A DNA stretch of 6,327 nucleotides from Clostridiales bacterium (lineage in GTDB: Bacteria; Bacillota; Sulfobacillia; UBA995; UBA9673): NCBI GenBank assembly GCA_003541445.1, contig DPMO01000182.1, positions 1 through 6,327 on the forward strand, read 5' to 3'. Below, piece by piece: positions 1 to 4,978 of the stretch. Positions within the stretch are counted from its first letter, which is position 1. Each line of letters starts with the position of its first letter. The notes under the pieces were generated by a model. It saw only the letters and a list, made by a program, of their open reading frames with translations. It was not told the origin of the DNA and searched no databases. The translations under genes and the position numbers were made by a program.

Positions 1-999
1 CCGACAGCACCACCAGGTCGAAGGGCTCCTGGCGCACCCGGCCCTGCCGGAGGTCCTCGTAGCGCACCAGCACCTCCGCCTCCCCCGCGACGATGGAGGC
101 GGGAGCACCCTGGATCAGCTCCACCCCGCGTCCCAGTTCCTCCCAGCGCATGCGCACATCCTTGCCGGAGACCTGAAGGTCCATGTAGAAGATGGCCACC
201 CGCCGCCCCGGGTCGTCCCGCCTGAGACGCGCCGCCAGGCGCAGGGCGTACCGGCAGCACACCTGAGAGCAGTATCCCCGGCCCAGGGTCACATTGCGCG
301 AGCCAACGCACTGCACGAAGGCCACCCGCTTGAAGGCGGCCAGGCCGCCGGGATCGCCCCGCATCCGCCGCTCCAGCTCCTCAGCGGTGATCACCCCGGG
401 GACCCGGCCGTAGCCCAGGCGGGGCAACTGCCGGGGATCGAAAGGTTGAAAACCGGTGGCCACGATGATGGCGCGGCACCGTACCCGATGAGTCCGGGCC
501 GCAGCCTGGAGGTCTATGGCTCCAGTGGGACAGGCCTCCACGCACGCCCGGCACGTTTGCGCGTTCCGGGCGCGGAAATCTCCGGGTCCACGGATGCACT
601 GGCCGGGGGAAAACCAGGGGGAGGCAGGCGGATGGCACCGGCAGGACAGGCATCGACACACCGCCCACATAGAATGCACCTTTGCGGATCGACGCAGATC
701 GGCCCCTGAGCTACGTCCAGCTGGAAGCTGCCGTTCTGATTCTGAACCCCTTTCAAGGACGAAAAGACCAGCATTTTGAGCTGGTCTGCTCCGGTCAGGG
801 CGCGCGCTTCATCAGCTACCAGACACACCTGGCACTGCTGGCAGTCGTCGGTGGCCTTGCAGGCGTACCCCGCCGCCCTGCCCCCGGTGTGACCCTCCTT
901 TTCCACCAGCAGGACGCTGTACCCACGGCCCAGCAGGGTTCTGGACGCGGCCAGTCCCGCGGCGCCCCCGCCCAGCACCACCACATCCACTGTTACCAA
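1..999 (-). CDS. HdrA-like FAD / 4Fe-4S oxidoreductase, N-terminal part, frameshifted, runs off the left edge
   Basis: Resembles the A subunit of heterodisulfide reductase-type complexes (HdrA/QmoA group), flavoproteins that move electrons between FAD and iron-sulfur clusters in the cytoplasm. A TTG start at 999 is chosen because GGGGAGGG lies 6 bases upstream. The first frame shows an FAD Rossmann motif (VVLGGGAAG, residues 7-15), VEKEGHTGGRAAGY, a Cys group at 47, 53, 56 and 59, and a ferredoxin motif at Cys108, 111, 114 and 118 (CILCGRCVDACPAGAI). That frame stops at 514. Homology continues in another frame from about 572 to base 1 with no stop: TCRACVEACPTGAIDL, then IIVATGFQPFD, FVQCVGSRN, YCSQVCC and FDLVVLS, all typical of HdrA. 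The switch needs one missing base around 566-580, and no canonical slippery heptamer is visible there. Where HdrA proteins usually have the first Cys of the second cluster, Ser is read. Sequencing error and true disruption cannot be separated. The family call is firm; the substrate is unknown. Confidence 0.85.
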
Positions 1000-1135
1000 T
1001 AGGAACCCTCCCCAGTCCTGCGGTCACCGCTCAGTCGATGTTGCGTCCATTCCGCCGGGGCCCCAGAGGCTCCGCGGGTGGGTATTCTATTCGCGAACCC
1101 GGGTTTCCTGCCGACACCCGTCGACACCCATGGCC

Positions 1136-1615
1136 TCAACGGTGCGCCATCAACCAGCACCCGCCCACCGCCAGGAGAGCCCCCAGCAGCCTCACCCAGC
1201 TGACCGGGATGTGCTGCAGCCCGAAAGCTCCCAGGTGGTCCAGCAGCACCGCCGCCGCCAGCTGGGCGGTGACGATGACCGACACCCCCAGGGCGGCCCC
1301 TGTCACCGGGATGGCGAAGGCCACCCCGGCGATGATGAGGACGCTCAGGACCCCGCCGAGATAGGCGAACAGGGGGACGGCGGAGAGAGGCGGGAGCTGG
1401 CCCGGGCGCCCGGCGCGCAGGGCCAGCGCGGCGACCAGGATGACCAGGGTCAGGAGAGCGCCGGTGACGTGGACTATCGCGCTCGTTCCCACGAGCCCGA
1501 CACGCTTCCCCAGTGCGGCGTTGAACGTCCCCTGGAAGGCCATGGCCGCCCCGCTGACGGCCGCCGCGGCCAGGGCCAGGACCGTCTTGACGTCGAGTGC
1601 GCCCAGGCAGGCCAC
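1136..1615 (-). CDS. YdcZ/DUF606-family (DMT superfamily) small membrane protein
   Basis: A 159-residue, very hydrophobic protein with five predicted membrane helices, at roughly residues 9-28, 43-66, 79-101, 104-125 and 136-156. The phrase GAAMAFQGTFNAALGKRVG near the N-terminus and the later VIVTAQLAAAVLLDHLGAFGL are characteristic of the YdcZ/DUF606 branch of the drug/metabolite transporter superfamily. Members are single five-helix units of about 140-160 residues and are thought to pair in the membrane; the substrate is not known. The GTG at 1615 is the only standard start nearby, but its GGAG (1616-1619) abuts the codon. No other ATG, GTG or TTG gives better spacing, so the exact start is uncertain. 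It lies 136 bp upstream of the HdrA-like gene on the same strand with no clear terminator between them, so co-transcription is possible. Confidence 0.8.
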   Translation of the reverse strand: MACLGALDVKTVLALAAAAVSGAAMAFQGTFNAALGKRVGLVGTSAIVHVTGALLTLVILVAALALRAGRPGQLPPLSAVPLFAYLGGVLSVLIIAGVAFAIPVTGAALGVSVIVTAQLAAAVLLDHLGAFGLQHIPVSWVRLLGALLAVGGCWLMAHR

Positions 1616-1661
1616 CTCCGTTCTGCCGACCGGTTTAGCTTTCCCGGAAGAGGGTTCCGCC

Positions 1662-1690
1662 TTGACAAGGCCGGGGCGGCCGAATACCCT
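1662..1690 (+). promoter_or_regulatory. Probable SigA-type promoter of the 1711-2562 gene
   Basis: A perfect TTGACA (-35, 1662-1667) is followed after exactly 17 bases by TACCCT (-10, 1685-1690, three of six consensus bases including the key T, A and final T). Transcription would begin near 1697, giving a leader of only about 14 bases that starts on or within the purine-rich ribosome binding site GAGGGAGG. The perfect -35 and ideal spacing support it; the -10 is weak. Confidence 0.5.
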
Positions 1691-1710
1691 TCATAGAGGG
1701 AGGTAGGCCG

Positions 1711-2562
1711 ATGCCCGAAGGCAAGGTTCCTCGCCATTTCGGACGGGTGGTCGAGTCAGCCTGGGACGTCCCCGACTTCATCAGCTCCATCCTCTCGAGC
1801 CGGTATGTCGTGAACTGGCTCAACGTGCAGGTCCCCTCCTTCAGCCAACTCGAGGTCTTTCTGGCGGCCAACATGCCGGACGGTTCCATCCGGAGGCGGT
1901 ACCGAGGGCTCATCACGGCTCTGAGGGACATCGGCCGGGCCTGGCCGCCCTATTTCAGGCTCGACGACCTGTCTCCGGAGGCCATGGGTGTCGAGGATTG
2001 GGAGGAGGTCTTCCTCCGGCTGATGCAACGGGGCTACCCGCCGGTCATGGTGGCCGACGTCCTCCGGGCCATCTTCCCTTATCTCACAGAGCTCCGACGG
2101 GACGAGGTCTTCCTCGGCGAGGAGATAGAGATATACTTCATGATTCCTTTCATCAGCCGGAACCATGAACTTCCTCAGGAGCAGATCGTCCGCGAAGCCC
2201 TGCGCTACGGGGCCGACCGTAGGGAGCTGGAGTACCATCTCCATCGGCGGAAGCCGCCCAAGGCCCCTTACCGTGGGGCCATCGTCCTGACCTTCAAGGA
2301 CCCTGACGAGCCTGCCTTCTCCTGGCGGTCGCGCCGCGTGACCTCGGGATGGCTGAGGGTGCCGATAATCCAGCCCCAGGTCAACATCACCACCAAGCTC
2401 GAGATGTGGTTCAACTACAACGTGGCTTTCCGCGGCTACTGGCTGGCCCAGATGTACCTCTTGGCCTCGGGGCTCAGGCGCGGCGGCCGCAGCGATGTCC
2501 CTCCGGAGATCGACGCCGAGTGGGCCGACTTCCGCGGCCGGCTGGAGCGGAAGGTCACCTAG
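1711..2562 (+). CDS. Conserved-looking hypothetical protein, 283 aa
   Basis: I do not recognise this protein. The ATG at 1711 follows AGAGGGAGG with 7 bases of spacing, so the start is well supported. It is a soluble, mixed-charge protein with no signal peptide, membrane helix, Cys-rich cluster or nucleotide-binding loop. The first third is rich in aromatic and hydrophobic residues (FISSILSSRYVVNWLNVQV). The middle is acidic (DEVFLGEEIEIYFMIPF) and the C-terminal third basic (YHLHRRKPPKAPYR), followed by a possible beta-rich part (VPIIQPQVNITTKLEMWFNYN). Codon use matches the neighbouring housekeeping genes, with mostly G or C in third positions, which argues for a real gene. It appears monocistronic: its own promoter lies upstream and the convergent spore-protein genes lie downstream. 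It could equally be a lineage-specific orphan or a distant member of a known family. Confidence 0.8.
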   Translation: MPEGKVPRHFGRVVESAWDVPDFISSILSSRYVVNWLNVQVPSFSQLEVFLAANMPDGSIRRRYRGLITALRDIGRAWPPYFRLDDLSPEAMGVEDWEEVFLRLMQRGYPPVMVADVLRAIFPYLTELRRDEVFLGEEIEIYFMIPFISRNHELPQEQIVREALRYGADRRELEYHLHRRKPPKAPYRGAIVLTFKDPDEPAFSWRSRRVTSGWLRVPIIQPQVNITTKLEMWFNYNVAFRGYWLAQMYLLASGLRRGGRSDVPPEIDAEWADFRGRLERKVT

Positions 2563-2568
2563 CCCTGG

Positions 2569-2600
2569 TCGGTCTGGGCGCCACGCGGAAGCCAGACCGA
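2569..2600 (+). terminator. Hairpin just after the 1711-2562 gene, possible terminator
   Basis: TCGGTCTGG (2569-2577) pairs perfectly with CCAGACCGA (2592-2600), a 9-bp stem with a 14-base loop that begins 7 bases after the stop codon. No T-run follows, so it would be an atypical terminator or an RNA-stabilising hairpin. Confidence 0.35.
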
Positions 2601-2669
2601 GACCGCGTCTGGAACGTGAGGCTTTCAGGTCCAGGGTCCGCATTATGCTGCCTACACGGGAGAAAATAG

Positions 2670-2698
2670 GGGAGCGGCTGGTGTCGTCAGCCGCTCCC
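2670..2698 (-). terminator. Rho-independent terminator of the first spore-protein gene
   Basis: GGGAGCGGCTG (2670-2680) and CAGCCGCTCCC (2688-2698) form a perfect 11-bp stem with a 7-base loop. Read leftward, it is followed by CTATTTTCT, a usable T-rich tract, which assigns it to the leftward spore-protein gene that ends 49 bases earlier. It may also limit read-through from the convergent rightward gene. Confidence 0.75.
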
Positions 2699-2711
2699 TC
2701 TGTCCTCCGGC

Positions 2712-2743
2712 CTGGGGCCTCGCCCGGGTGGTCAAGGCCCCAG
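2712..2743 (-). other. Second hairpin between spore-gene stop and terminator
   Basis: CTGGGGCCT (2712-2720) pairs perfectly with AGGCCCCAG (2735-2743), with a 14-base loop, starting 4 bases after the leftward stop codon. There is no T-run. It could stabilise the 3' end of the spore mRNA or act on rightward transcripts. Seen directly; function inferred. Confidence 0.4.
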
Positions 2744-2747
2744 ACTC

Positions 2748-2990
2748 TTACTGGGTGGTCCCGGGCGTCCGGAGGCCGGCGCCACCCGCCAGTCGCAGCT
2801 CGGCGTCCTGGATCATGCGGCGGACCATGTGGCCGCCCATGGCGCCGCACTGCCGGGCCGGGTACTCGCCCCAGTACCCGTCGGCGGGCGGCTGGAGGCC
2901 GATCTCACGGGCGACCTCGTACTTGAACTGGTCGAGCGCCTGCTCGGCCCCCCGGACCAGGATGCGGTTGGACCTCTGTCCAGCTCCCAT
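2748..2990 (-). CDS. Alpha/beta-type small acid-soluble spore protein (SASP), copy 1
   Basis: An 80-residue member of the alpha/beta SASP family, which coats and protects DNA in the dormant spore and is degraded at germination. Both family signatures are visible. The germination protease site is KYEVAREIG, with cleavage expected between Glu25 and Val26. The C-terminal DNA-binding signature is ARQCGAMGGHMVRRMIQDAE (residues 45-64). Compared with the classical Bacillus form, the linker between the two blocks is about five residues longer (GYWGEYP), and Cys replaces the usual Asn before the first Gly of the second block. The ATG at 2990 is preceded by AGGAGGTGA at ideal distance. The first 68 residues differ from the second copy at only two positions (A3S, V26I); the C-terminal tails differ. 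A terminator follows. No convincing sporulation promoter is visible directly upstream, so it may be read from the second copy. Confidence 0.95.
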   Translation of the reverse strand: MGAGQRSNRILVRGAEQALDQFKYEVAREIGLQPPADGYWGEYPARQCGAMGGHMVRRMIQDAELRLAGGAGLRTPGTTQ

Positions 2991-3124
2991 TCACTTCACC
3001 TCCTTCGCTTTCGCGTGGTTCCTGAGGCCAAGACTGTCTCACGCCTGAGCTGTCTTCCCGACCCTCTGCCAGCCTGGCGGACCGCTATTTTGAAGATTTG
3101 CCTGCGTCCTTTCCCTTCAATGAC

Positions 3125-3154
3125 GGAGCGGCTGGTCCTGACATCAGCCGCTCC
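3125..3154 (-). terminator. Hairpin after the second spore-protein gene, same arms as the first
   Basis: GGAGCGGCTG (3125-3134) pairs perfectly with CAGCCGCTCC (3145-3154), a 10-bp stem with a 10-base loop. The arms match those of the hairpin at 2670-2698 base for base. It starts 42 bases after the stop of the second spore-protein gene. Read leftward it is followed by GTCATTGAAGGG, not a T-run, so it is probably a weak or partial terminator that lets some transcripts continue into copy 1. Confidence 0.55.
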
Positions 3155-3196
3155 ACTGTGCTGTTGAACGGATTGACCGTCATCCCGATGACTGCG

Positions 3197-3457
3197 TCAC
3201 CGGGTGTAGCCGTATCCACCACCACCCATGCCACCCGGGAACACAGTGCCCTGGGCCAGCCTGAGCTCGGCGTCCTGGATCATCCGGCGGACCATGTGGC
3301 CCCCCATGGCGCCGCACTGCCGGGCCGGGTACTCGCCCCAGTACCCGTCGGCGGGCGGCTGGAGGCCTATCTCACGGGCGATCTCGTACTTGAACTGGTC
3401 GAGCGCCTGCTCGGCTCCCCGGACCAGGATGCGGTTCGACCTCTGACCCGAACCCAC
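3197..3457 (-). CDS. Alpha/beta-type small acid-soluble spore protein (SASP), copy 2
   Basis: An 86-residue paralogue of the SASP encoded 207 bp downstream. It carries the same protease site (KYEIAREIG, cleavage expected between Glu25 and Ile26) and the same DNA-binding signature (ARQCGAMGGHMVRRMIQD). It differs in its tail, which ends in a glycine-rich GGMGGGGYGYTR. The GTG at 3457 is chosen because AGGAGGAGGTGA lies 6-7 bases upstream and aligns with the ATG of copy 1. About eleven base differences separate the copies over roughly 200 bp of coding sequence and few change a residue, so both copies appear to be under selection. A forespore-type promoter candidate lies 40-70 bp upstream. Role known from the family: saturating forespore DNA, altering its conformation, and giving resistance to UV and heat. 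Confidence 0.95.
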   Translation of the reverse strand: MGSGQRSNRILVRGAEQALDQFKYEIAREIGLQPPADGYWGEYPARQCGAMGGHMVRRMIQDAELRLAQGTVFPGGMGGGGYGYTR

Positions 3458-3496
3458 TGCGCTTCACCTCCTCCTTCTTACTCGACCGTGCATGAG

Positions 3497-3526
3497 TAGG
3501 TTGAGCGGCGCGCATATGGCCCATGC
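3497..3526 (-). promoter_or_regulatory. Candidate forespore (SigG/SigF-type) promoter of SASP copy 2
   Basis: Read leftward, GCATG (3526-3522) fits the SigG -35 pattern GHATR. After 18 bases it is followed by CAACCTA (3503-3497), a six-of-seven match to the -10 pattern CATNHTA. Transcription would start near 3490, leaving a leader of about 33 bases that contains the ribosome binding site. SASP genes of known spore formers use SigG, which makes the match meaningful, but short degenerate motifs can occur by chance. Confidence 0.4.
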
Positions 3527-3663
3527 TGGTGACTTTCTGGACGGCCTGGCAGGTCGGTTCGAAGAATACAAGTCGTCTAGCTGGAAAGATGATGCCGCGA
3601 CGAATGTTTGAAGGCCTCGAGCGGGAAAAGCTTGAAGAGGATTCACACCCTTGGAGACGCAGC

Positions 3664-3687
3664 GAGGGGGCCCGAACAGGCCCCCTC
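3664..3687 (-). terminator. GC hairpin downstream of the degraded lipoprotein gene
   Basis: GAGGGGGCC (3664-3672) pairs perfectly with GGCCCCCTC (3679-3687) around a 6-base loop. It lies about 45 bases beyond the last readable stop of the leftward lipoprotein gene, so it most likely closes that transcript, although no T-run follows on either strand. The rest of 3527-3732 holds no supportable gene. Confidence 0.5.
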
Positions 3688-3732
3688 TAGACCTCCTCTG
3701 AACCTGCCTTGGAACGGTCCTTCTTGCTCGGC

Positions 3733-4248
3733 TCAGAACCCGCTCTGCTCGACGAGCGTGTACTCGAAGTCGACCACTGGGTTCCCACGTCGAGCTCGTG
3801 GCCTGCGAACCACAGTTCTCACGGGTTCATGAACAGGGGAAGGAGGGCCCATCCGGCCTGACTCATCATGAGAGGCATCATGACTCCGCTGACATCGCCG
3901 GGGGCTACGGTGGCGGTGAAGGAGAACTCGCCGTTGAGCTCGCCCTCGAAACGCAGCTCCATCCGACCCCCGCCTGCGTCGGCGACGTTCAGGCTGAACC
4001 ATCCGGCCGCTGGCTCGTCCCCGGTGGCTTGGGCCTCCCGGGTTCGAAGGCGAACGGCTCCCACTGGCCCCCGCCTGGACCGTCACCGGCAGCTTCGCCG
4101 CCTCCGGAACCGTCACCGGTGGCCTCCTCGCCGCCGGAGGCGGTCTCTTGACCTTCATCAGGGGCTGTGGCCGCCTCCTTGGGACCGCAACCTCCCAGGG
4201 CAGCGGTCAACGCCATGGATACGACCACGAGTCGGTTCTTACCTTCAC
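3733..4248 (-). pseudogene. Disrupted lipoprotein gene (three frameshifts and one stop)
   Basis: No single frame gives a normal protein, but one can be pieced together. VKVRTDS from a GTG at 4248 joins VVVSMALTAALGGCGP (frame starting at 4228), making a lipoprotein signal with a basic N-terminus and an LGGC lipobox. A Gly/Glu/Ala-rich linker follows (TASGGEEATGDGSGGGEAAG), then QWEPFAFEP. The frame changes near 4035-4045 to EPAAGWFSLNVADAGGG, ELRFEGELNGEFSFTATV and MPLMMSQAGWALLPLFMNP, which meets a TGA at 3819. Beyond the stop the same frame still reads ELWFAGHELDVGTQW with 12 of 15 codons ending in G or C. Near 3785 it passes to VDFEYTLVEQSGF (13 of 13) and a TGA at 3733. All three shifts have the same sense, one base missing. 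The product would be a membrane-anchored extracytoplasmic protein of unknown function. Repeated sequencing errors are the alternative. The longest intact pieces are 3819-4064 and 3989-4228. Confidence 0.6.
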
Positions 4249-4322
4249 CCTCGAGTCACGTGTCCGCCCGAGTGACGGCACAGGGCCGCAGAGGAGGAGG
4301 CCCGGTTCGCTCGCGGGGCCGC

Positions 4323-4334
4323 CGGAGGCCTCCG
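4323..4334. promoter_or_regulatory. 12-bp perfect palindrome between the divergent lipoprotein and mraZ genes
   Basis: CGGAGGCCTCCG is perfectly self-complementary and sits about 40 bp upstream of the mraZ -35 element and about 75 bp from the start of the leftward lipoprotein gene. It could be an operator for a dimeric regulator, but GC-rich palindromes arise easily in this composition. Seen directly; role speculative. Confidence 0.2.
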
Positions 4335-4375
4335 ACGGCTTTCGACCCCTCCAGTCAGAAAATTACTTCCTTCGC

Positions 4376-4404
4376 TTGCAGGAACCCCCCGCATGTAGTA
4401 GAAT
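4376..4404 (+). promoter_or_regulatory. mraZ (division cluster) promoter
   Basis: TTGCAG (-35, 4376-4381) and TAGAAT (-10, 4399-4404, five of six consensus bases) are separated by 17 bases. The bases just upstream (AAAATTACTT, 4359-4368) are the most AT-rich in the neighbourhood and resemble an UP element. The expected transcription start, near 4411, falls at the edge of the MraZ boxes. Confidence 0.7.
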
Positions 4405-4414
4405 AGGCCTGGCG

Positions 4415-4439
4415 TGGGACGGGATGGGAAGGAGTGGGA
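4415..4439 (+). promoter_or_regulatory. MraZ operator: three TGGGA boxes
   Basis: TGGGA occurs at 4415-4419, 4425-4429 and 4435-4439, each pair separated by exactly 5 bases (10-bp period, one helical turn). This is the known MraZ binding arrangement, in which the ring-shaped MraZ oligomer contacts successive TGGG-type repeats in its own promoter. Lying right after the -10 element, the boxes should allow autorepression of the division cluster. The mraZ ribosome binding site (AAGGAG, 4429-4434) lies between the last two boxes. Confidence 0.85.
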
Positions 4440-4446
4440 CGCCGGG

Positions 4447-4875
4447 GTGCTCTATGGGGAGTTTCGGCACACCGTGGACGACAAGGGGCGTCTCAGCCTT
4501 CCCGCCAAGTTCCGCTCCAAGCTGGGCGAACGGGTCGTCGTCTCCAAGGGCGTGGACAAGTGCCTCTACGTCTATTCCTTGAAGGTGTTCGAGGCCGTGG
4601 TCGAGAGGCTGGAGGAGCACGCCTCGTCCCAGAAGGAGTTCCGGGACTTCCTCCGGTTCTTCCTGGCCGGCTCGTACGACACCGAGGTCGACGGGCACGG
4701 GCGCATCCTCATCCAGGCGGGTCACCGGGAGTACGCCGGGCTCCAGAGGGATGTCGTCGTTATCGGCATCTCGCACCGGGCGGAGATCTGGGACGCGGAG
4801 ACGTACGAGGCGTCTGAGGAGACCGCCCGCAGCAACTTCGCCGCGGTGGCGGAGAAGGTCAACTTCAGGCTTTGA
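4447..4875 (+). CDS. mraZ: Transcriptional regulator MraZ
   Basis: A 142-residue protein, the normal MraZ length, with two AbrB/SpoVT-like swapped-hairpin domains. The first contains GEFRHTVDDKGRLSLPAKFR (residues 4-23) and the second TEVDGHGRILIQAGHREYAG (79-98). The DDKGR and DGHGR turns are the family DNA-contact motifs. DVVVIGISHRAEIW (102-115) is also diagnostic. The GTG at 4447 is chosen so that the protein begins VLYGEFRHT, like other MraZ proteins. An upstream GTG at 4414 would add 11 unrelated residues, overlaps the MraZ boxes and lacks a good ribosome binding site. The AAGGAG at 4429-4434 gives a rather long 12-base spacing. MraZ is a nucleoid-associated repressor of the dcw cluster. 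It is first in the operon here, under its own operator. The next gene is 214 bp away, unusually far. Confidence 0.95.
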   Translation: MLYGEFRHTVDDKGRLSLPAKFRSKLGERVVVSKGVDKCLYVYSLKVFEAVVERLEEHASSQKEFRDFLRFFLAGSYDTEVDGHGRILIQAGHREYAGLQRDVVVIGISHRAEIWDAETYEASEETARSNFAAVAEKVNFRL

Positions 4876-4950
4876 GCGGGCCACCGGGCCTCCGAGCTCC
4901 CTGGGCCCCGTCACACCTTGACAATGGTTCGCTGGGAAAACAGGCCTTGC

Positions 4951-4978
4951 GGCCGGCGGGCTCCTCAGGCCCCCGGCC
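4951..4978 (+). other. Strong GC hairpin in the 214-bp mraZ-rsmH spacer
   Basis: GGCCGG plus GGGC (4951-4961, one bulged C) pair with GCCC plus CCGGCC (4969-4978), ten base pairs around a 7-base loop. It is not followed by a T-run. The spacer at 4876-5089 otherwise holds an isolated perfect TTGACA at 4918-4923 with no matching -10, and no convincing small gene. The hairpin could act as an attenuator, a pause site or a processing and stability element between mraZ and rsmH. Confidence 0.4.

Larger units (their letters stand above)
2670..3457 (-). repeat. Tandem duplication of spore gene plus hairpin
   Basis: Two direct units, 2670-2990 and 3125-3457, each contain a ribosome binding site of the form AGGAGGTGAAG, a SASP gene and a hairpin with GGAGCGGCTG/CAGCCGCTCC arms. 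Coding identity is high up to the Ala68 codon and then drops sharply in the tails, while the hairpin arms are again identical. The simplest reading is a tandem duplication with later divergence of the tails, or gene conversion of the core. Confidence 0.7.

Noticed and set aside
566..580. Programmed -1 ribosomal frameshifting in the HdrA-like gene
   Set aside because: No X-XXY-YYZ slippery heptamer or clear downstream pseudoknot was seen, so a lesion or sequence error is the simpler reading.
1084..1112. TAGAAT, read leftward, as a -10 element for the HdrA-like gene
   Set aside because: The -10 is good, but at 17-18 bases upstream only GGCAGG or CGGCAG is found, so there is no -35 support.
1756..2850. 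A 364-codon leftward open frame opposite the 1711-2562 gene
   Set aside because: It mirrors the codon bias of the rightward gene, is rich in Arg, Pro, Gly and His, overlaps the spore-gene end and terminator, and has no credible ribosome binding site.
3070..3096. CAAAATA, read leftward, as a forespore -10 element for SASP copy 1
   Set aside because: No GHATR -35 element lies 17-19 bases upstream, and the leader would be about 100 bases long.
2670..3154. The repeated GGAGCGGCTG hairpins as a CRISPR or mobile-element repeat
   Set aside because: There are only two copies, each an inverted repeat placed at the same distance after a paralogous gene, so gene duplication with terminators explains them.
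3464..3646. A 60-codon leftward open frame upstream of SASP copy 2
   Set aside because: No ribosome binding site, no family resemblance, and it covers the candidate forespore promoter.
4414..4446. GTG 4414 as the mraZ start
   Set aside because: It adds 11 residues not found in MraZ proteins, overlaps the MraZ boxes, lies at the expected transcript start and lacks a ribosome binding site.
4933..4937. Extra MraZ box (TGGGA) in the mraZ-rsmH spacer
   Set aside because: It is a single copy without 10-bp-spaced partners; MraZ needs repeated boxes.
4918..4946. Internal rsmH promoter from the perfect TTGACA
   Set aside because: Positions 16-18 bases downstream are ACAGGC, CAGGCC or AGGCCT, none of which resembles a -10 element.
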